Source: an uncultured Eubacteriales bacterium (GTDB lineage: Bacteria > Bacillota > Clostridia > Christensenellales > Aristaeellaceae). From it: a DNA stretch of 64,000 bases. The notes under the pieces are model-generated. The model searched no databases. It had not been told where the DNA came from and saw only the letters and a program-made list of their open reading frames with translations. The stretch's first letter is position 1, and each line of letters opens with the position of its first letter. Positions 35,855 to 46,491 of this stretch are shown here, one piece after another. The stretch is taken from NCBI GenBank assembly GCA_902790175.1, contig CADAQZ010000002.1, positions 1 through 64,000 of the forward strand, given 5' to 3'. Position numbers and translations under genes: made by a program.

Positions 35855-37012
35855 GTGAAAATCGGACTGCTGGGCCTGGGCACCATCGGCTCCGGCATCT
35901 ACGAGCACCTCAAGGCGCGCGACGACATCGAGGTCGTGAAGATCCTGGAGCTGCTCCGCCATCCCGGACTGGAGCACCTGGAGACCTCCGATTTCAATGA
36001 GATTCTAAGCGACCCCGAGATCGACACCGTCGTGGAGCTGATCGGCGGCATGGAGCCCGCGCACACGTTCACCGTGCAGGCGCTGAAGGCCGGCAAGAAC
36101 GTGGTCTCCGCCAACAAGCTGATGCTCTCGCACCACATGGAGGAGATACTGACTCTGGCGCGCGACATGGGCGTGCAGTACCGCTACGACGCCAGCGTGG
36201 GCGGCAGCATACCGTTCCTCTACAATCTGATGCGCTATCGCGGAGCCGACACGCTGACAGGCATCTGCGGCATCGTCAACGGCACCACGAACCTGATCCT
36301 GGACGTGATGCAGCGCGAGGGACGCGCGTTTGACGACGTGCTGGCCGAGGCCCAGAAGCTGGGCTACGCCGAGGCGAACCCCTCCGCGGACGTGGACGGC
36401 GTGGACGCCATGTGCAAGCTGTGCATCGCCAGCGCCGTGGCCTACCAGAAGTACGTCCGGCCCGAGGACATCGCCACTGAGGGCATCCGGCACATCCGCG
36501 CCGGGGACATCATATTCTTTGGGCAGATGAACAAGGTGTGCCGACTGCTGGTGAACTCCGCGCTGAATACGGACGGCAGCATCCGCGCCTACGTGGAGCC
36601 GACGCTGGTGCCGAACGATTCCACCGAGGCCGCCGTGCACATGAACAACAACACGATCTCCGTCACCGGCGAATACTGCGGCACGCACACCTTCCAGGGC
36701 CAGGGCGCGGGCAAGCACCCCACCGCCTTCGCCGTGGAGCTGGGCCTGAGGGACATCCTGGATGGCGTCTCCCCACGGCTCAATCCGATCCCGGAGGGCA
36801 ACGCCGACGTGGACAACCGGCAGGCGCGCCACGCCTACTACCTGCGCACAGCCGCCCATCCCGGCGTGCCGGTCAGGAAGCTGAGCGATACCGAGGGCGG
36901 CGCGGCGTACGTCACCGAGCCGATGAGCGTCGCGGACATGCACGCGCTGGCCGCGCAGCTGCGCGAGAAGGACCCGCGGCTGTTCTTCGCAGGTGTCAGG
37001 GAAAAAGAATGA
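35855..37012 (+). CDS. hom: Homoserine dehydrogenase
   Basis: Reduces aspartate semialdehyde to homoserine. The 385-residue protein has an NAD(P)-binding motif at the N-terminus (KIGLLGLGTIGSGIYEHL), VVSANKLMLSHH, the active-site region YRYDASVGGSIPFLYNL and GICGIVNGTTNLILD. The catalytic domain ends in QGQGAGKHPTAFAVELGLRD. A short C-terminal tail replaces the usual full ACT domain. I chose the GTG at 35855, which has SD AAAGGAG at 9 nt; a TTG at 35846 overlaps the SD. Confidence 0.93.
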   Translation: MKIGLLGLGTIGSGIYEHLKARDDIEVVKILELLRHPGLEHLETSDFNEILSDPEIDTVVELIGGMEPAHTFTVQALKAGKNVVSANKLMLSHHMEEILTLARDMGVQYRYDASVGGSIPFLYNLMRYRGADTLTGICGIVNGTTNLILDVMQREGRAFDDVLAEAQKLGYAEANPSADVDGVDAMCKLCIASAVAYQKYVRPEDIATEGIRHIRAGDIIFFGQMNKVCRLLVNSALNTDGSIRAYVEPTLVPNDSTEAAVHMNNNTISVTGEYCGTHTFQGQGAGKHPTAFAVELGLRDILDGVSPRLNPIPEGNADVDNRQARHAYYLRTAAHPGVPVRKLSDTEGGAAYVTEPMSVADMHALAAQLREKDPRLFFAGVREKE

Positions 37013-37028
37013 GATTCCCGCTTCGCGG

Positions 37029-37130
37029 GAAAGATTCTTCGACTGCGCGCCGCCTGCGCGGCGCTCCGCTCAGAATGACATGGTTTACGTTCCAACACAG
37101 TAAGGGCGGGCGGCGCATCGCCGCCCCTAC
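37029..37130. repeat. Half inverted-repeat element and 27-bp palindromic repeat between hom and asd
   Basis: 37029-37082 resembles one arm of the GATCCTTC element family (GAAAGATTCTTCGACT ... CAGAATGACA), with an internal palindrome GCGCGCCGCCTGCGCGGCGC. 37104-37130 is identical to the 27-bp unit at 24151-24177. Confidence 0.8.
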
Positions 37131-37172
37131 AGGAGTGCATACAAAACAATCAATCGAAAGCAGGGATTCATT

Positions 37173-38174
37173 ATGAAAAAGGTCAATGTCGCCATACTGG
37201 GCGCCACGGGCGCCGTGGGCCGCGAAATGCTGAAGGTGCTCGAAGAGCGCCGGTTCCCCGTCGCCACACTGAAGGCGCTCGCCAGCGCGCGCAGCGTTGG
37301 CATGAAACTGCCCTTCGCGGGCGGCGAGGTGGTCGTGGAGGAGGCGACGGAGGCGTCCTTCGAGGGCATGGACATCGTGCTCGGCGCGGCACAGAACCCG
37401 CTGGCCAAGAAGTTCGCCCCGGCCATCGTGAAGGCGGGCGCGGTGTTCGTGGACAACTCCAGCGCGTTCCGCATGTCCGCGGACGTGCCGCTGATCGTGC
37501 CGGAGATCAACCCCGAGGACGCGAAGAAGCACAACGGCATCATCTCCAACCCGAACTGCTCCACCATCATCACGCTGACGGCGGTGGCGGCGCTGAACCG
37601 CGTCTCCCCCATTCTGAGCATGGTGGCCAGCACCTACCAGGCCGTGTCCGGCGCGGGCGCGGGCGGGCTGAAGGAGCTGGAGCAGCAGGTCATGGACTAC
37701 GCCGCCGGGAAGCCGCTGGAAAAGCAGGTGTTCCCCTGGCAGATCGCGTTCAACGTCATCCCGCAGATCGGCGACGACACCGGCAACGGCTACACCTCCG
37801 AGGAGATGAAGATGCAGAACGAGGGCCGCAAGATATTGCACCTGCCCGAGCTCAACGTCACTTGCACCTGCGTGCGCGTGCCCGTGCTGCGCAGCCATTC
37901 GATCAGCGTCACGCTGCGCACCGAGCGCAAGATCAGCGTCGCCGAGGCCCGCGAGGCCATCGCGAACGCGCCCGGCTGCAAATTGGTGGACGACCTGGCG
38001 AACAAGTCCTACCCGATGCCGCTGGACACCAGCGACCAGGACATCGTGTTCGTGGGCCGCATCCGCGACGACCTGACCTGCGAAAACGGCCTGTCGCTGT
38101 GGTGCTGCGGCGACCAGATCAGAAAGGGCGCGGCCACCAACGCGATCCAGATCGCGGAACTGCTGGTAAAGTAA
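37173..38174 (+). CDS. asd: Aspartate-semialdehyde dehydrogenase
   Basis: Makes aspartate semialdehyde, feeding homoserine (Hom, upstream), lysine and diaminopimelate. The 333-residue protein has an NADP motif VAILGATGAVGREML, the active-site Cys in SNPNCSTIITLTA and the substrate segment TYQAVSGAGAGGLKEL. The length is typical. The SD (AGCAGGGA) is moderate. It follows hom after a 160-nt repeat-filled gap, and co-transcription is likely. Confidence 0.95.
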   Translation: MKKVNVAILGATGAVGREMLKVLEERRFPVATLKALASARSVGMKLPFAGGEVVVEEATEASFEGMDIVLGAAQNPLAKKFAPAIVKAGAVFVDNSSAFRMSADVPLIVPEINPEDAKKHNGIISNPNCSTIITLTAVAALNRVSPILSMVASTYQAVSGAGAGGLKELEQQVMDYAAGKPLEKQVFPWQIAFNVIPQIGDDTGNGYTSEEMKMQNEGRKILHLPELNVTCTCVRVPVLRSHSISVTLRTERKISVAEAREAIANAPGCKLVDDLANKSYPMPLDTSDQDIVFVGRIRDDLTCENGLSLWCCGDQIRKGAATNAIQIAELLVK

Positions 38175-38275
38175 AAGATCCTTCGCTTCGCTAAAGCTTC
38201 GCTCAGGATGACAACGACGCGGCAACTGCCGACCTGTCATCCTGAGCGGAGCGTCAGCGGAGTCGAAGGATCTTT
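38174..38275. repeat. Dispersed inverted-repeat element (copy 2)
   Basis: Arms at 38174-38213 and 38235-38275 begin and end with AAAGATCCTTCG and close with GGATGACA, like copy 1 at 12555-12635. It begins at the last base of asd and lies between convergent asd and the acetyltransferase gene, where it could act as a bidirectional terminator. Confidence 0.85.
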
Positions 38276-38290
38276 CCCCCTCGCGCCAGG

Positions 38291-38814
38291 CTAAACCTCA
38301 ACCTCATACGTCAATTCCATCCGCTCCTCGTCCGAGGAGCGGTTCTTGCGCCCGCCGTCGCAGGCGGTGCGGCGCATGCCCAGGCGCTCCATCAGGCGGT
38401 AGGAGGCCGCGTTCTCGCTGTCGCAGTAGGCGATGAATCGGCGGACGCCCAGGTTTTTATGCGCCCATTCCATCAGCCCTTTCGCGGCCTCCTGCGCGTA
38501 GCCGTTGCCCCAGTAACGCTTGTCCAGTATCCACCCCAGCGTTCCCTGGCCCTCGCCGTGCATCTCGATGTCGATGCCGCCAATCTGCGCGCCGTCCAGG
38601 AAGATGGTGAACTCGTAGCAATTCGGCTCTGGCTTCGCCATCTCCGCCATCGATTCGCGGATGAAGGCCTCGGTCTCCTCGATGCTCTCGTTGGGCAGGA
38701 ACATCATGAAGCGCGTGTTCTCCGGGTCGCTGGAATAGGCGTGGCGCGCTTCGAGGTCCTTAAGGCACACGGACCTCAGGGTCAGGCGCGGGGTGGAAAT
38801 GGTCATATTGTTTT

Positions 38815-38818
<4 letters not shown>
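38291..38818 (-). CDS. GNAT family N-acetyltransferase (RimJ/RimL type)
   Basis: A 175-residue acetyl-CoA-dependent acetyltransferase. It begins TPRLTLRSVCLKDLEARHAYSSDPENTRFM, typical of RimJ/RimL-like proteins. The acetyl-CoA region is GTLGWILDKRYWGNGYAQEAAKGLMEWA and the final motif is RRFIAYCDSENAASYRLMERLGMRR. The ATG at 38818 overlaps the clpB stop (ATGA); an ATG four codons on is an alternative. The substrate, protein N-terminus or small molecule, is unknown. Confidence 0.87.
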
Positions 38819-41439
<2,621 letters not shown>

Positions 41440-41485
41440 ATATTCTCCCCCTCTCGTTCAAGGGCAGTAAGGTTTAAAAGTCTTA

Positions 41486-41530
41486 TTTGACTTTCTTTGA
41501 CTATTATAGCGCATCTCCGGGATTTGTCAA
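41486..41530 (-). promoter_or_regulatory. clpB promoter with CtsR operator
   Basis: On the minus strand TTGACA (41525-41530) and TATAAT (41503-41508) are 16 nt apart. Directly downstream, AGTCAAAGAAAGTCAAA (41486-41502) matches the CtsR heptad direct repeat RGTCAAANANRGTCAAA at every defined position, covering the expected transcription start. Confidence 0.92.
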
Positions 41531-41557
41531 TAGGTTTTGGAAAAAAAGTTGGGTTTG

Positions 41558-41586
41558 TTGCTTTTCAAGCCAAAAAAGACTATAAT
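41558..41586 (+). promoter_or_regulatory. Promoter of murI
   Basis: TTGCTT (41558-41563) and TATAAT (41581-41586) are 17 nt apart, divergent from the clpB promoter. Confidence 0.75.
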
Positions 41587-41618
41587 GGAAGCATGAAACG
41601 AGACGGGAGTGCGCGCGC

Positions 41619-42374
41619 ATGAATGACCTGATAGGCTTCTTTGACAGCGGCGTGGGCGGCATCAGCGTGCTGCACGCGGCGCGCAGGCTCATGCCCAACG
41701 AGCACTTCCTGTTCTACGGCGACAACAAAAACGCCCCCTACGGCCCAAGGTCGCTGGAGGAGATCCGCGCGCTGAGCGCGGCGGGCATCGGAAAGCTGCT
41801 GGAGCGCGGCGTGAAGGCCGTCGTGATCGCCTGCAACACGGCCACCTCCGCCTACGCCGAGATCATCCGCGCCGAGCGCAGGGACCTGCCCATCGTGGGC
41901 ATGGAGCCCGCGCTGAAGCCCGCGCACTTCGCACGCCACGGCGGTCAGGTGATCGTGCTGGCGACGGACACGACTCTGCGGCTTGAAAAGTTTGAACGGC
42001 TGATGAGCCTCTACGGCCGGGACGTGATCCCGGTGGTCGGCGAGGGGCTGGTGGAGCTGGTGGAGGGCGGCAAGGCCGCGTCTCCCGAGGCCGAGGTGCG
42101 GCTGGCCGCGCTGCTAATGCCCTACATGGACCGGCAGATCGACGCCATCGTGCTGGGCTGCACGCACTACCCGTTCCTGCGTGCGCCGATCCAGCGCCTG
42201 TTCCCGGACGCCCAACTGTTCGACGGGCTGGAGGGCACGGCCCAGCGGCTCAAATACCTGCTCGACGAGCGCGACCTGCGCTCGGACGACTCCCCCGGCA
42301 GCGTGGAGTACATGAGCTCCGGCGGGGATGAAGCCGTGGCGCTGATGAAGCGGTTGATGGAGAGTTTGGATTGA
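41619..42374 (+). CDS. murI: Glutamate racemase
   Basis: Supplies D-glutamate for peptidoglycan. The 251-residue protein has the substrate loop IGFFDSGVGGISVLHAARR, the two catalytic cysteines in VIACNTATSAYAE and VLGCTHYPFLR, and the NAPYGPRS loop. The length is typical. A GGGAG SD lies 9 nt upstream. The gene is monocistronic, bounded by its promoter and a strong terminator. Confidence 0.95.
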   Translation: MNDLIGFFDSGVGGISVLHAARRLMPNEHFLFYGDNKNAPYGPRSLEEIRALSAAGIGKLLERGVKAVVIACNTATSAYAEIIRAERRDLPIVGMEPALKPAHFARHGGQVIVLATDTTLRLEKFERLMSLYGRDVIPVVGEGLVELVEGGKAASPEAEVRLAALLMPYMDRQIDAIVLGCTHYPFLRAPIQRLFPDAQLFDGLEGTAQRLKYLLDERDLRSDDSPGSVEYMSSGGDEAVALMKRLMESLD

Positions 42375-42383
42375 ATCTTATAA

Positions 42384-42417
42384 GAAATGGCCGCCGGCAT
42401 CGACCGGCGGCCATTTC
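42384..42417. terminator. Bidirectional terminator between murI and the LacI regulator
   Basis: A perfect 14-bp stem (GAAATGGCCGCCGG / CCGGCGGCCATTTC) lies between convergent genes, with A/T-rich outer ends. Confidence 0.85.
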
Positions 42418-42429
42418 TCACGCGTTCGT

Positions 42430-43443
42430 TTACCACTCATTGCACCAGCCCACGGTGCCGCCCTTGACGAGCGTGACGGGGATGGTGACGTCCTCAAAGC
42501 GGGTGGCCTGCGGGTTCTCGAGGCGCTCGACGAGCCGGATCGCGGCCTCGCGGCCCATGGACACGCCGTTCTGGCGGATCGTGGTCAGCTGCGGGCGCAG
42601 CGACTGCGTCAGCCCGATGCCGTCGTAGCCCGCCACGGAGATGTCCGCCGGGATGCGCAGCTCGCGCTCGCGGATGATCTCCTGCGCGCCGAAATAGGTG
42701 GCGTCGTCGGGCAGCAGGATGCAGCTGGGGCGGTCCTCCCGATCCAGCATCTTCTCGACGATCATGCGCACCACGTCCGGCTCGCCGTAGCGGCCCTCGA
42801 CGAGGTAGCCCTCGGGGATCTCCAGCCCATGCGCCTGCATGGTCTGTTTGAACTGGTCGATGCGGTCCTCCGTGACCTGCGAATTGCGCTGGCCGCTGAT
42901 GAAGGCGATGCGGTGGTGCCCCATCGAATAGGCGTAGTCCACCAGCTGTTTGACGCCGTCGTGGTTGTCGGAGAACACGCTGGGGTGCCGGTCGGTGGGA
43001 TGGTCGATGGTCACGCAGGGGATCTCGCTCTCCAGCAGCTCCGTGACCTCGGGCGAGTAGAAATCCACGCACGCCAGGCACACGCCGTCCAGGTTGCGAT
43101 AGCGGCAGTGCTCCAGATAGCTGGCGCTCTCGCCGCTCATGTTGTGGTTGATGAACGTGATGTCGTAGCCGCGGCTCTCCACCTCGGCCTTGAAGGCGTT
43201 GAGCATCGTGGCAAAGAAGGGATGCGTCAGGCCGCTGTAGGTCTCGTCCACGAACAGCACGCCGAGGTTGTGGGTCAGCTGCGGCTTCTCGGCCTTCTCC
43301 AGCGGATAGCCGACCTCCCGCGCCGCCTCCAGCACCTTAGCCTGCATGTCGGGCCCGATGACCGCGTAATCGTTCAAGACCCTGCCCACCAGATGCGCGG
43401 GCAGGCCGCACTTGTTGGCCACGTCCTTGATGGTCGCAGACAT
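42430..43443 (-). CDS. LacI family transcriptional regulator
   Basis: A 337-residue sugar-responsive repressor. The N-terminal helix-turn-helix is ATIKDVANKCGLPAHLVGRVLNDYAVIGPDMQAKVLEAA. A periplasmic-binding-like effector domain follows (LGVLFVDETYSGLTHPFFATML, GHHRIAFISGQ, DISVAGYDGIGLTQSLRPQLTTIRQ). The recognition helix reads GLPAHLVGRVLN instead of the usual VSxxTVSRVLN, so operator specificity may differ. The ATG at 43443 has a GGAGGTG SD. No sugar operon adjoins it; the importers in this window are candidate targets only. Confidence 0.9.
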   Translation of the reverse strand: MSATIKDVANKCGLPAHLVGRVLNDYAVIGPDMQAKVLEAAREVGYPLEKAEKPQLTHNLGVLFVDETYSGLTHPFFATMLNAFKAEVESRGYDITFINHNMSGESASYLEHCRYRNLDGVCLACVDFYSPEVTELLESEIPCVTIDHPTDRHPSVFSDNHDGVKQLVDYAYSMGHHRIAFISGQRNSQVTEDRIDQFKQTMQAHGLEIPEGYLVEGRYGEPDVVRMIVEKMLDREDRPSCILLPDDATYFGAQEIIRERELRIPADISVAGYDGIGLTQSLRPQLTTIRQNGVSMGREAAIRLVERLENPQATRFEDVTIPVTLVKGGTVGWCNEW

Positions 43444-43559
43444 GCCTGACACCTCCTTTATTGGTCGCGCCGGTATCACCGGCAGTTTACGCTATTTTCA
43501 TTATACATGATTTCCCACTTCAATGCAAGGATTTTTCGTGGGAATACACGCGTCGAAAT

Positions 43560-44465
43560 CTATTTCACCACCGGCCTCTGGTAGTGCGGCATCTCGATGC
43601 CCTCGGCGTCGAAGCGGGCCTTCACGCGGGTGCGCAGCTCGCGCTCGATGCGCCAATTCTCGCCCACCGGGCACTGGGCTGCGATGCGCACCAGCACGCA
43701 GTCCGGCTCGAAGGAGAGTATGCTCATCACCTCGGGCTTCTCCATCAGACCCGGGACCTCCTTCCCGGCCTTCTCCATCTCGTCGTCGAGCATCTCCACG
43801 ATCTTCGCCTGCTCGACATCGTAGGGGCATCGCACGTCCACGATGGCGCGCTTGTAGCCGCGGCTCATGTTGGTCAGCGTGCGGATGTCGCCGTTTGGGA
43901 TCACGTAGAGGTTGCCGTTGTAGTCGCGCACTGCGGTGGTGCGGATGGCGATGGTTTCCACCGTGCCGGCCAGGTCGTTTATCCTGACGATGTCGCCGAC
44001 GGAGATGCTGCCCTCGATCCAGATGAATATGCCGGAGATGATGTCCTTGATCAGCGTCTGTGCGCCGAAGCTGATGGCGATGCCGCCGACCCCGGCCACG
44101 GCCAGCAGCGAGGACACGTTGACGTTGAAGATGCTCAGCGTCACCGTGATGATGATGAAGTACATGATGTAGTTGAAGATGCTGGTGACCAGCGAGCGCA
44201 CGGTGCTCAGCTGGGCGGCGGACTTCATGCTCTTTTGCCCGCGCATCTTCACGACCGAGGCGACCATGCGCCGCCCGACGCGAATCACGATGCAGCCGAT
44301 GAAGATCGCCAGCGCGGCCATCAGAAGGCGCGTGGTGAGCATGGGCAGGCCGGACAGGAAGTTGCCCGCCTTGTCGCTCGCGGACTCGATGATGTCCCCC
44401 ACCTGGTCCACGACGCCCTGCATCCCGGACGCCTCTTCCGCGAGGGCGGAATTTATGTACAGCAT
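43560..44465 (-). CDS. mscS: Small-conductance mechanosensitive channel (MscS family)
   Basis: A 301-residue osmotic release channel. An N-terminal extracytoplasmic segment is followed by three TM helices; the pore helix TM3 is SSLLAVAGVGGIAISFGAQTLIKDIISGIFI, with the Gly/Ala pattern of MscS. The beta domain is FIWIEGSISVGDIVRINDLAGTVE...IRTTAVRDYNGNLYVIPNGDI. A compact C-terminal alpha-beta domain closes the vestibule. The start follows GTAGGGTG, and a heptamer repeat array fills its leader. Confidence 0.93.
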   Translation of the reverse strand: MLYINSALAEEASGMQGVVDQVGDIIESASDKAGNFLSGLPMLTTRLLMAALAIFIGCIVIRVGRRMVASVVKMRGQKSMKSAAQLSTVRSLVTSIFNYIMYFIIITVTLSIFNVNVSSLLAVAGVGGIAISFGAQTLIKDIISGIFIWIEGSISVGDIVRINDLAGTVETIAIRTTAVRDYNGNLYVIPNGDIRTLTNMSRGYKRAIVDVRCPYDVEQAKIVEMLDDEMEKAGKEVPGLMEKPEVMSILSFEPDCVLVRIAAQCPVGENWRIERELRTRVKARFDAEGIEMPHYQRPVVK

Positions 44466-44480
44466 ATGTTACACCCTACC

Positions 44481-44570
44481 TAATCCCTAATCTCTAATCC
44501 CTAATCCCTAATCCCTAATCCCTAATCTCTAATCCCTAATCCCTAATCCCTAATCCCTAATCCCTAATCC
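44481..44570. repeat. Heptanucleotide tandem array (TAATCCC)~13 in the mscS leader
   Basis: About 12.9 tandem copies of the 7-nt unit TAATCCC (two copies TAATCTC), read GGGATTA on the mscS strand, lie between the mscS promoter and its start codon, so they would be transcribed as leader RNA. Such an array can expand or contract by slippage. Confidence 0.92.
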
Positions 44571-44600
44571 ACTATACCATAACCCACCGCGGTTAATCAA
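44571..44600 (-). promoter_or_regulatory. Promoter of mscS
   Basis: TTGATT (44595-44600) and TATAGT (44571-44576) are 18 nt apart on the minus strand, abutting the heptamer array. Confidence 0.65.
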
Positions 44601-44603
44601 CCC

Positions 44604-45671
44604 TCATTTCCCGGCCTCGCGGCGCTTCTGGCGGCGGACGCGGTTGATGTGGCGCTCGAAGTCGCCGCCCGCGATCAGGTCGGCCAGCAGGTACTGTTCA
44701 AACGCGGGCACCGGGCAGCTGTAAAAGCCCACGCGCTCCTCAAACAGCGCCGTCAGGCGCTCCGGCAGCACCATGTAGCCCGCGCGCAGCGAGGGCGACA
44801 CCGTGCGTGTGAACGTGTTGAGGTAGATCACGTTCCCGCGCTCCGAGCGCGAGAACACCGTCTCCTCCGGCTTTCTGAGCAGCGAGAACTCCGACTCGAA
44901 GTCGTCCTCGACGATGTATCGATCGCCCTCCGTGGCCCAGCGCAGGTACTCGCCGCGCTTCGAGGCCGAGGCGGTGACACCGGTAGGATAGCTGCGAAAG
45001 GGCGTGATGTGCAGTACCGTCGCCCGCGTGTTCTTCAGCGCCGCGCTGCGGATGCCGTCGCGGCCCAGCGGCAGCGGCTCCACCGCTACGCCCTTGGACC
45101 GGTAGACCTGCTCGATCTTCGCGTAGGAGGGGTCCTCGACGGCGAACACGCGCTCGCGGCCCAGCAGCTCCACCACGAGGCCGTAGAGGTACTCCGCGCC
45201 GGAGCCTATCACGATCTGGTCCACGCCCGCCTGCACGCCGCGGTTGCGCGACAGATAGGCCGACAGCGCGCGCCGAAGCTCCAGGCAGCCCGCGTTCGGC
45301 GACTTTCGCAGCAGCGCCTCGCCGTAGTCCGAGATCACGCGGCGCATCGACTTCGCCAGCACCCAGAACGGGAAGGCGTCCGCCTCCCCCACGCCCTGCG
45401 CGGGCCGGGGAAGCGCCTGCGCAGCCTCGGCGGCGGCAAAGCCGTCGGAGCGACGGTAGAGGACGAAGTAGCCGCTGCGGGGGCGCGCCTCGGCGTAGCC
45501 CTCCTGGCAGAGCAGTTCGTAGCTGTGCTCCACGGTAATGGCGCTCAGGCCCCGGTCCAGCGCGACCTGCCGCCGCGAGGGCAGACGCGCCCCATACGGC
45601 CACGCCCCGCGGGCGATCTCGTCCCGCAGGGATTCGTACAACTTCAAATACTCAGGCTTGTCGGCGCGCAT
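44604..45671 (-). CDS. MocR/GntR-type regulator with aminotransferase-like domain (PdxR-like)
   Basis: A 355-residue fusion of a GntR winged helix (YLKLYESLRDEIARGAWPYGARLPSRRQVALDRGLSAITVEHSYELL) and a type I aminotransferase fold. At about 355 residues it is shorter than typical MocR proteins (about 450-500). In the aminotransferase part, YIVEDDFESEF carries the Asp that binds the PLP ring nitrogen, but the expected Schiff-base Lys in TFSKTLSPxLRxGY is Arg289 (NTFTRTVSPSLRAGYMVLP). The neighbouring divergent ECF S-component suggests a vitamin B6-type uptake regulator (PdxR-like). Whether it binds PLP covalently is doubtful. Confidence 0.85.
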   Translation of the reverse strand: MRADKPEYLKLYESLRDEIARGAWPYGARLPSRRQVALDRGLSAITVEHSYELLCQEGYAEARPRSGYFVLYRRSDGFAAAEAAQALPRPAQGVGEADAFPFWVLAKSMRRVISDYGEALLRKSPNAGCLELRRALSAYLSRNRGVQAGVDQIVIGSGAEYLYGLVVELLGRERVFAVEDPSYAKIEQVYRSKGVAVEPLPLGRDGIRSAALKNTRATVLHITPFRSYPTGVTASASKRGEYLRWATEGDRYIVEDDFESEFSLLRKPEETVFSRSERGNVIYLNTFTRTVSPSLRAGYMVLPERLTALFEERVGFYSCPVPAFEQYLLADLIAGGDFERHINRVRRQKRREAGK

Positions 45672-45702
45672 CTGGTCTTATTATTTTCTCCTTTTCTGGC
45701 GC

Positions 45703-45750
45703 TTTTCATAGGAACAGTTTTAGTATATACTCTAGTGCATTCAAAGTCAA
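45703..45750. promoter_or_regulatory. Overlapping face-to-face promoters of the MocR and ECF genes
   Basis: Rightward: TTTTCA (45703-45708), 17 nt, TATACT (45726-45731). Leftward: TTGACT (45745-45750), 17 nt, TATACT (45722-45727). Both -10 boxes lie within the palindrome AGTATATACT (45722-45731), so polymerase can occupy only one at a time. Confidence 0.72.
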
Positions 45751-45772
45751 CCCGGTTTTTGGAGGTGTTTCT

Positions 45773-46339
45773 ATGAACAACAAGCGCCTGACGGTATTCA
45801 ACATCACGTTCATGGCGATGATGGCGGCCATGGTCTACGTGGTCACGCTGTTCCGCTTTCCGCTGATGGGCTCGAAGGTCCACTTCGCCAACGCCGTGTG
45901 CCTGCTGTCCGGCATCCTGCTGGGGCCGCTGCAGGGCGGCCTGGCGGCGGGCGTCGGCTCGGCGCTCTACGACGCCGTGGCGGGCTACGACTTCATCAAC
46001 GTGCTGATCACGCTGGTGTCGAAGTTCGCGATGGCCTGGGTCTGCGGCATGATACTTCACGGCGGCAAAAAGCCCCATCGGCTGGATCGCACGGCGCTGG
46101 CCTGCGTCGTCGGCGCGCTGACCTACGTGGCGCTTTACATGCTCAAGACCTTCATCTACAACAAGTTCGTCTACGGCTATCCGCTGGACGCCGTGGGCGC
46201 GACGATGGTCGCCAAGCTGATCCCCTCGCTGATCAACGCCGCCGCAGCCGTGGTGGCCGCGCCGCTGTTCTACCACGCGGTGCTCCCGGCGCTGAAGTCC
46301 AGCGGGCTTTTGAAGCGGATGTACGCCGGCGAGGCGTGA
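45773..46339 (+). CDS. ECF transporter S component (vitamin uptake, PF07155-type)
   Basis: A 188-residue integral membrane substrate-capture subunit of an energy-coupling-factor importer, with about six hydrophobic segments. The segment LFRFPLMGSKVHFANAVCLLSGILLGPLQGGLAAGVGSALYD is characteristic of the family that includes HmpT and PdxU. It needs a shared EcfA-A'-T module, not encoded here. The adjacent PdxR-like regulator favours a pyridoxine-type vitamin, but other vitamins are possible. SD GGAGGTG. Confidence 0.87.
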   Translation: MNNKRLTVFNITFMAMMAAMVYVVTLFRFPLMGSKVHFANAVCLLSGILLGPLQGGLAAGVGSALYDAVAGYDFINVLITLVSKFAMAWVCGMILHGGKKPHRLDRTALACVVGALTYVALYMLKTFIYNKFVYGYPLDAVGATMVAKLIPSLINAAAAVVAAPLFYHAVLPALKSSGLLKRMYAGEA

Positions 46340-46360
46340 CGCGCTCCGGCATCATATTGA

Positions 46361-46390
46361 CCCCGGGCCGCAGAAGGCGGCCCGGGGTTT
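46361..46390 (+). terminator. Terminator after the ECF S component
   Basis: CCCCGGGCCGC / GCGGCCCGGGG-type stem followed by TTT, 21 nt after the stop codon. Confidence 0.85.
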
Positions 46391-46412
46391 GATGTTATTG
46401 CACACTTTTGTG

Positions 46413-46441
46413 TTGACATCCGGCCTCCCGGGCGTTATCAT
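46413..46441 (+). promoter_or_regulatory. Promoter of the small membrane protein and GH5 gene
   Basis: TTGACA (46413-46418) and TATCAT (46436-46441) are 17 nt apart, about 50 nt before the small gene. Confidence 0.7.
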
Positions 46442-46491
46442 CAAAAGGAGCGGGGCGCGACAGCCCCGTCCCACGAAAGCGAGGACTGCCC

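Noticed and set aside
44481..44570. CRISPR array
   Set aside because: The unit is 7 nt with no unique spacers, so it is a simple tandem repeat.
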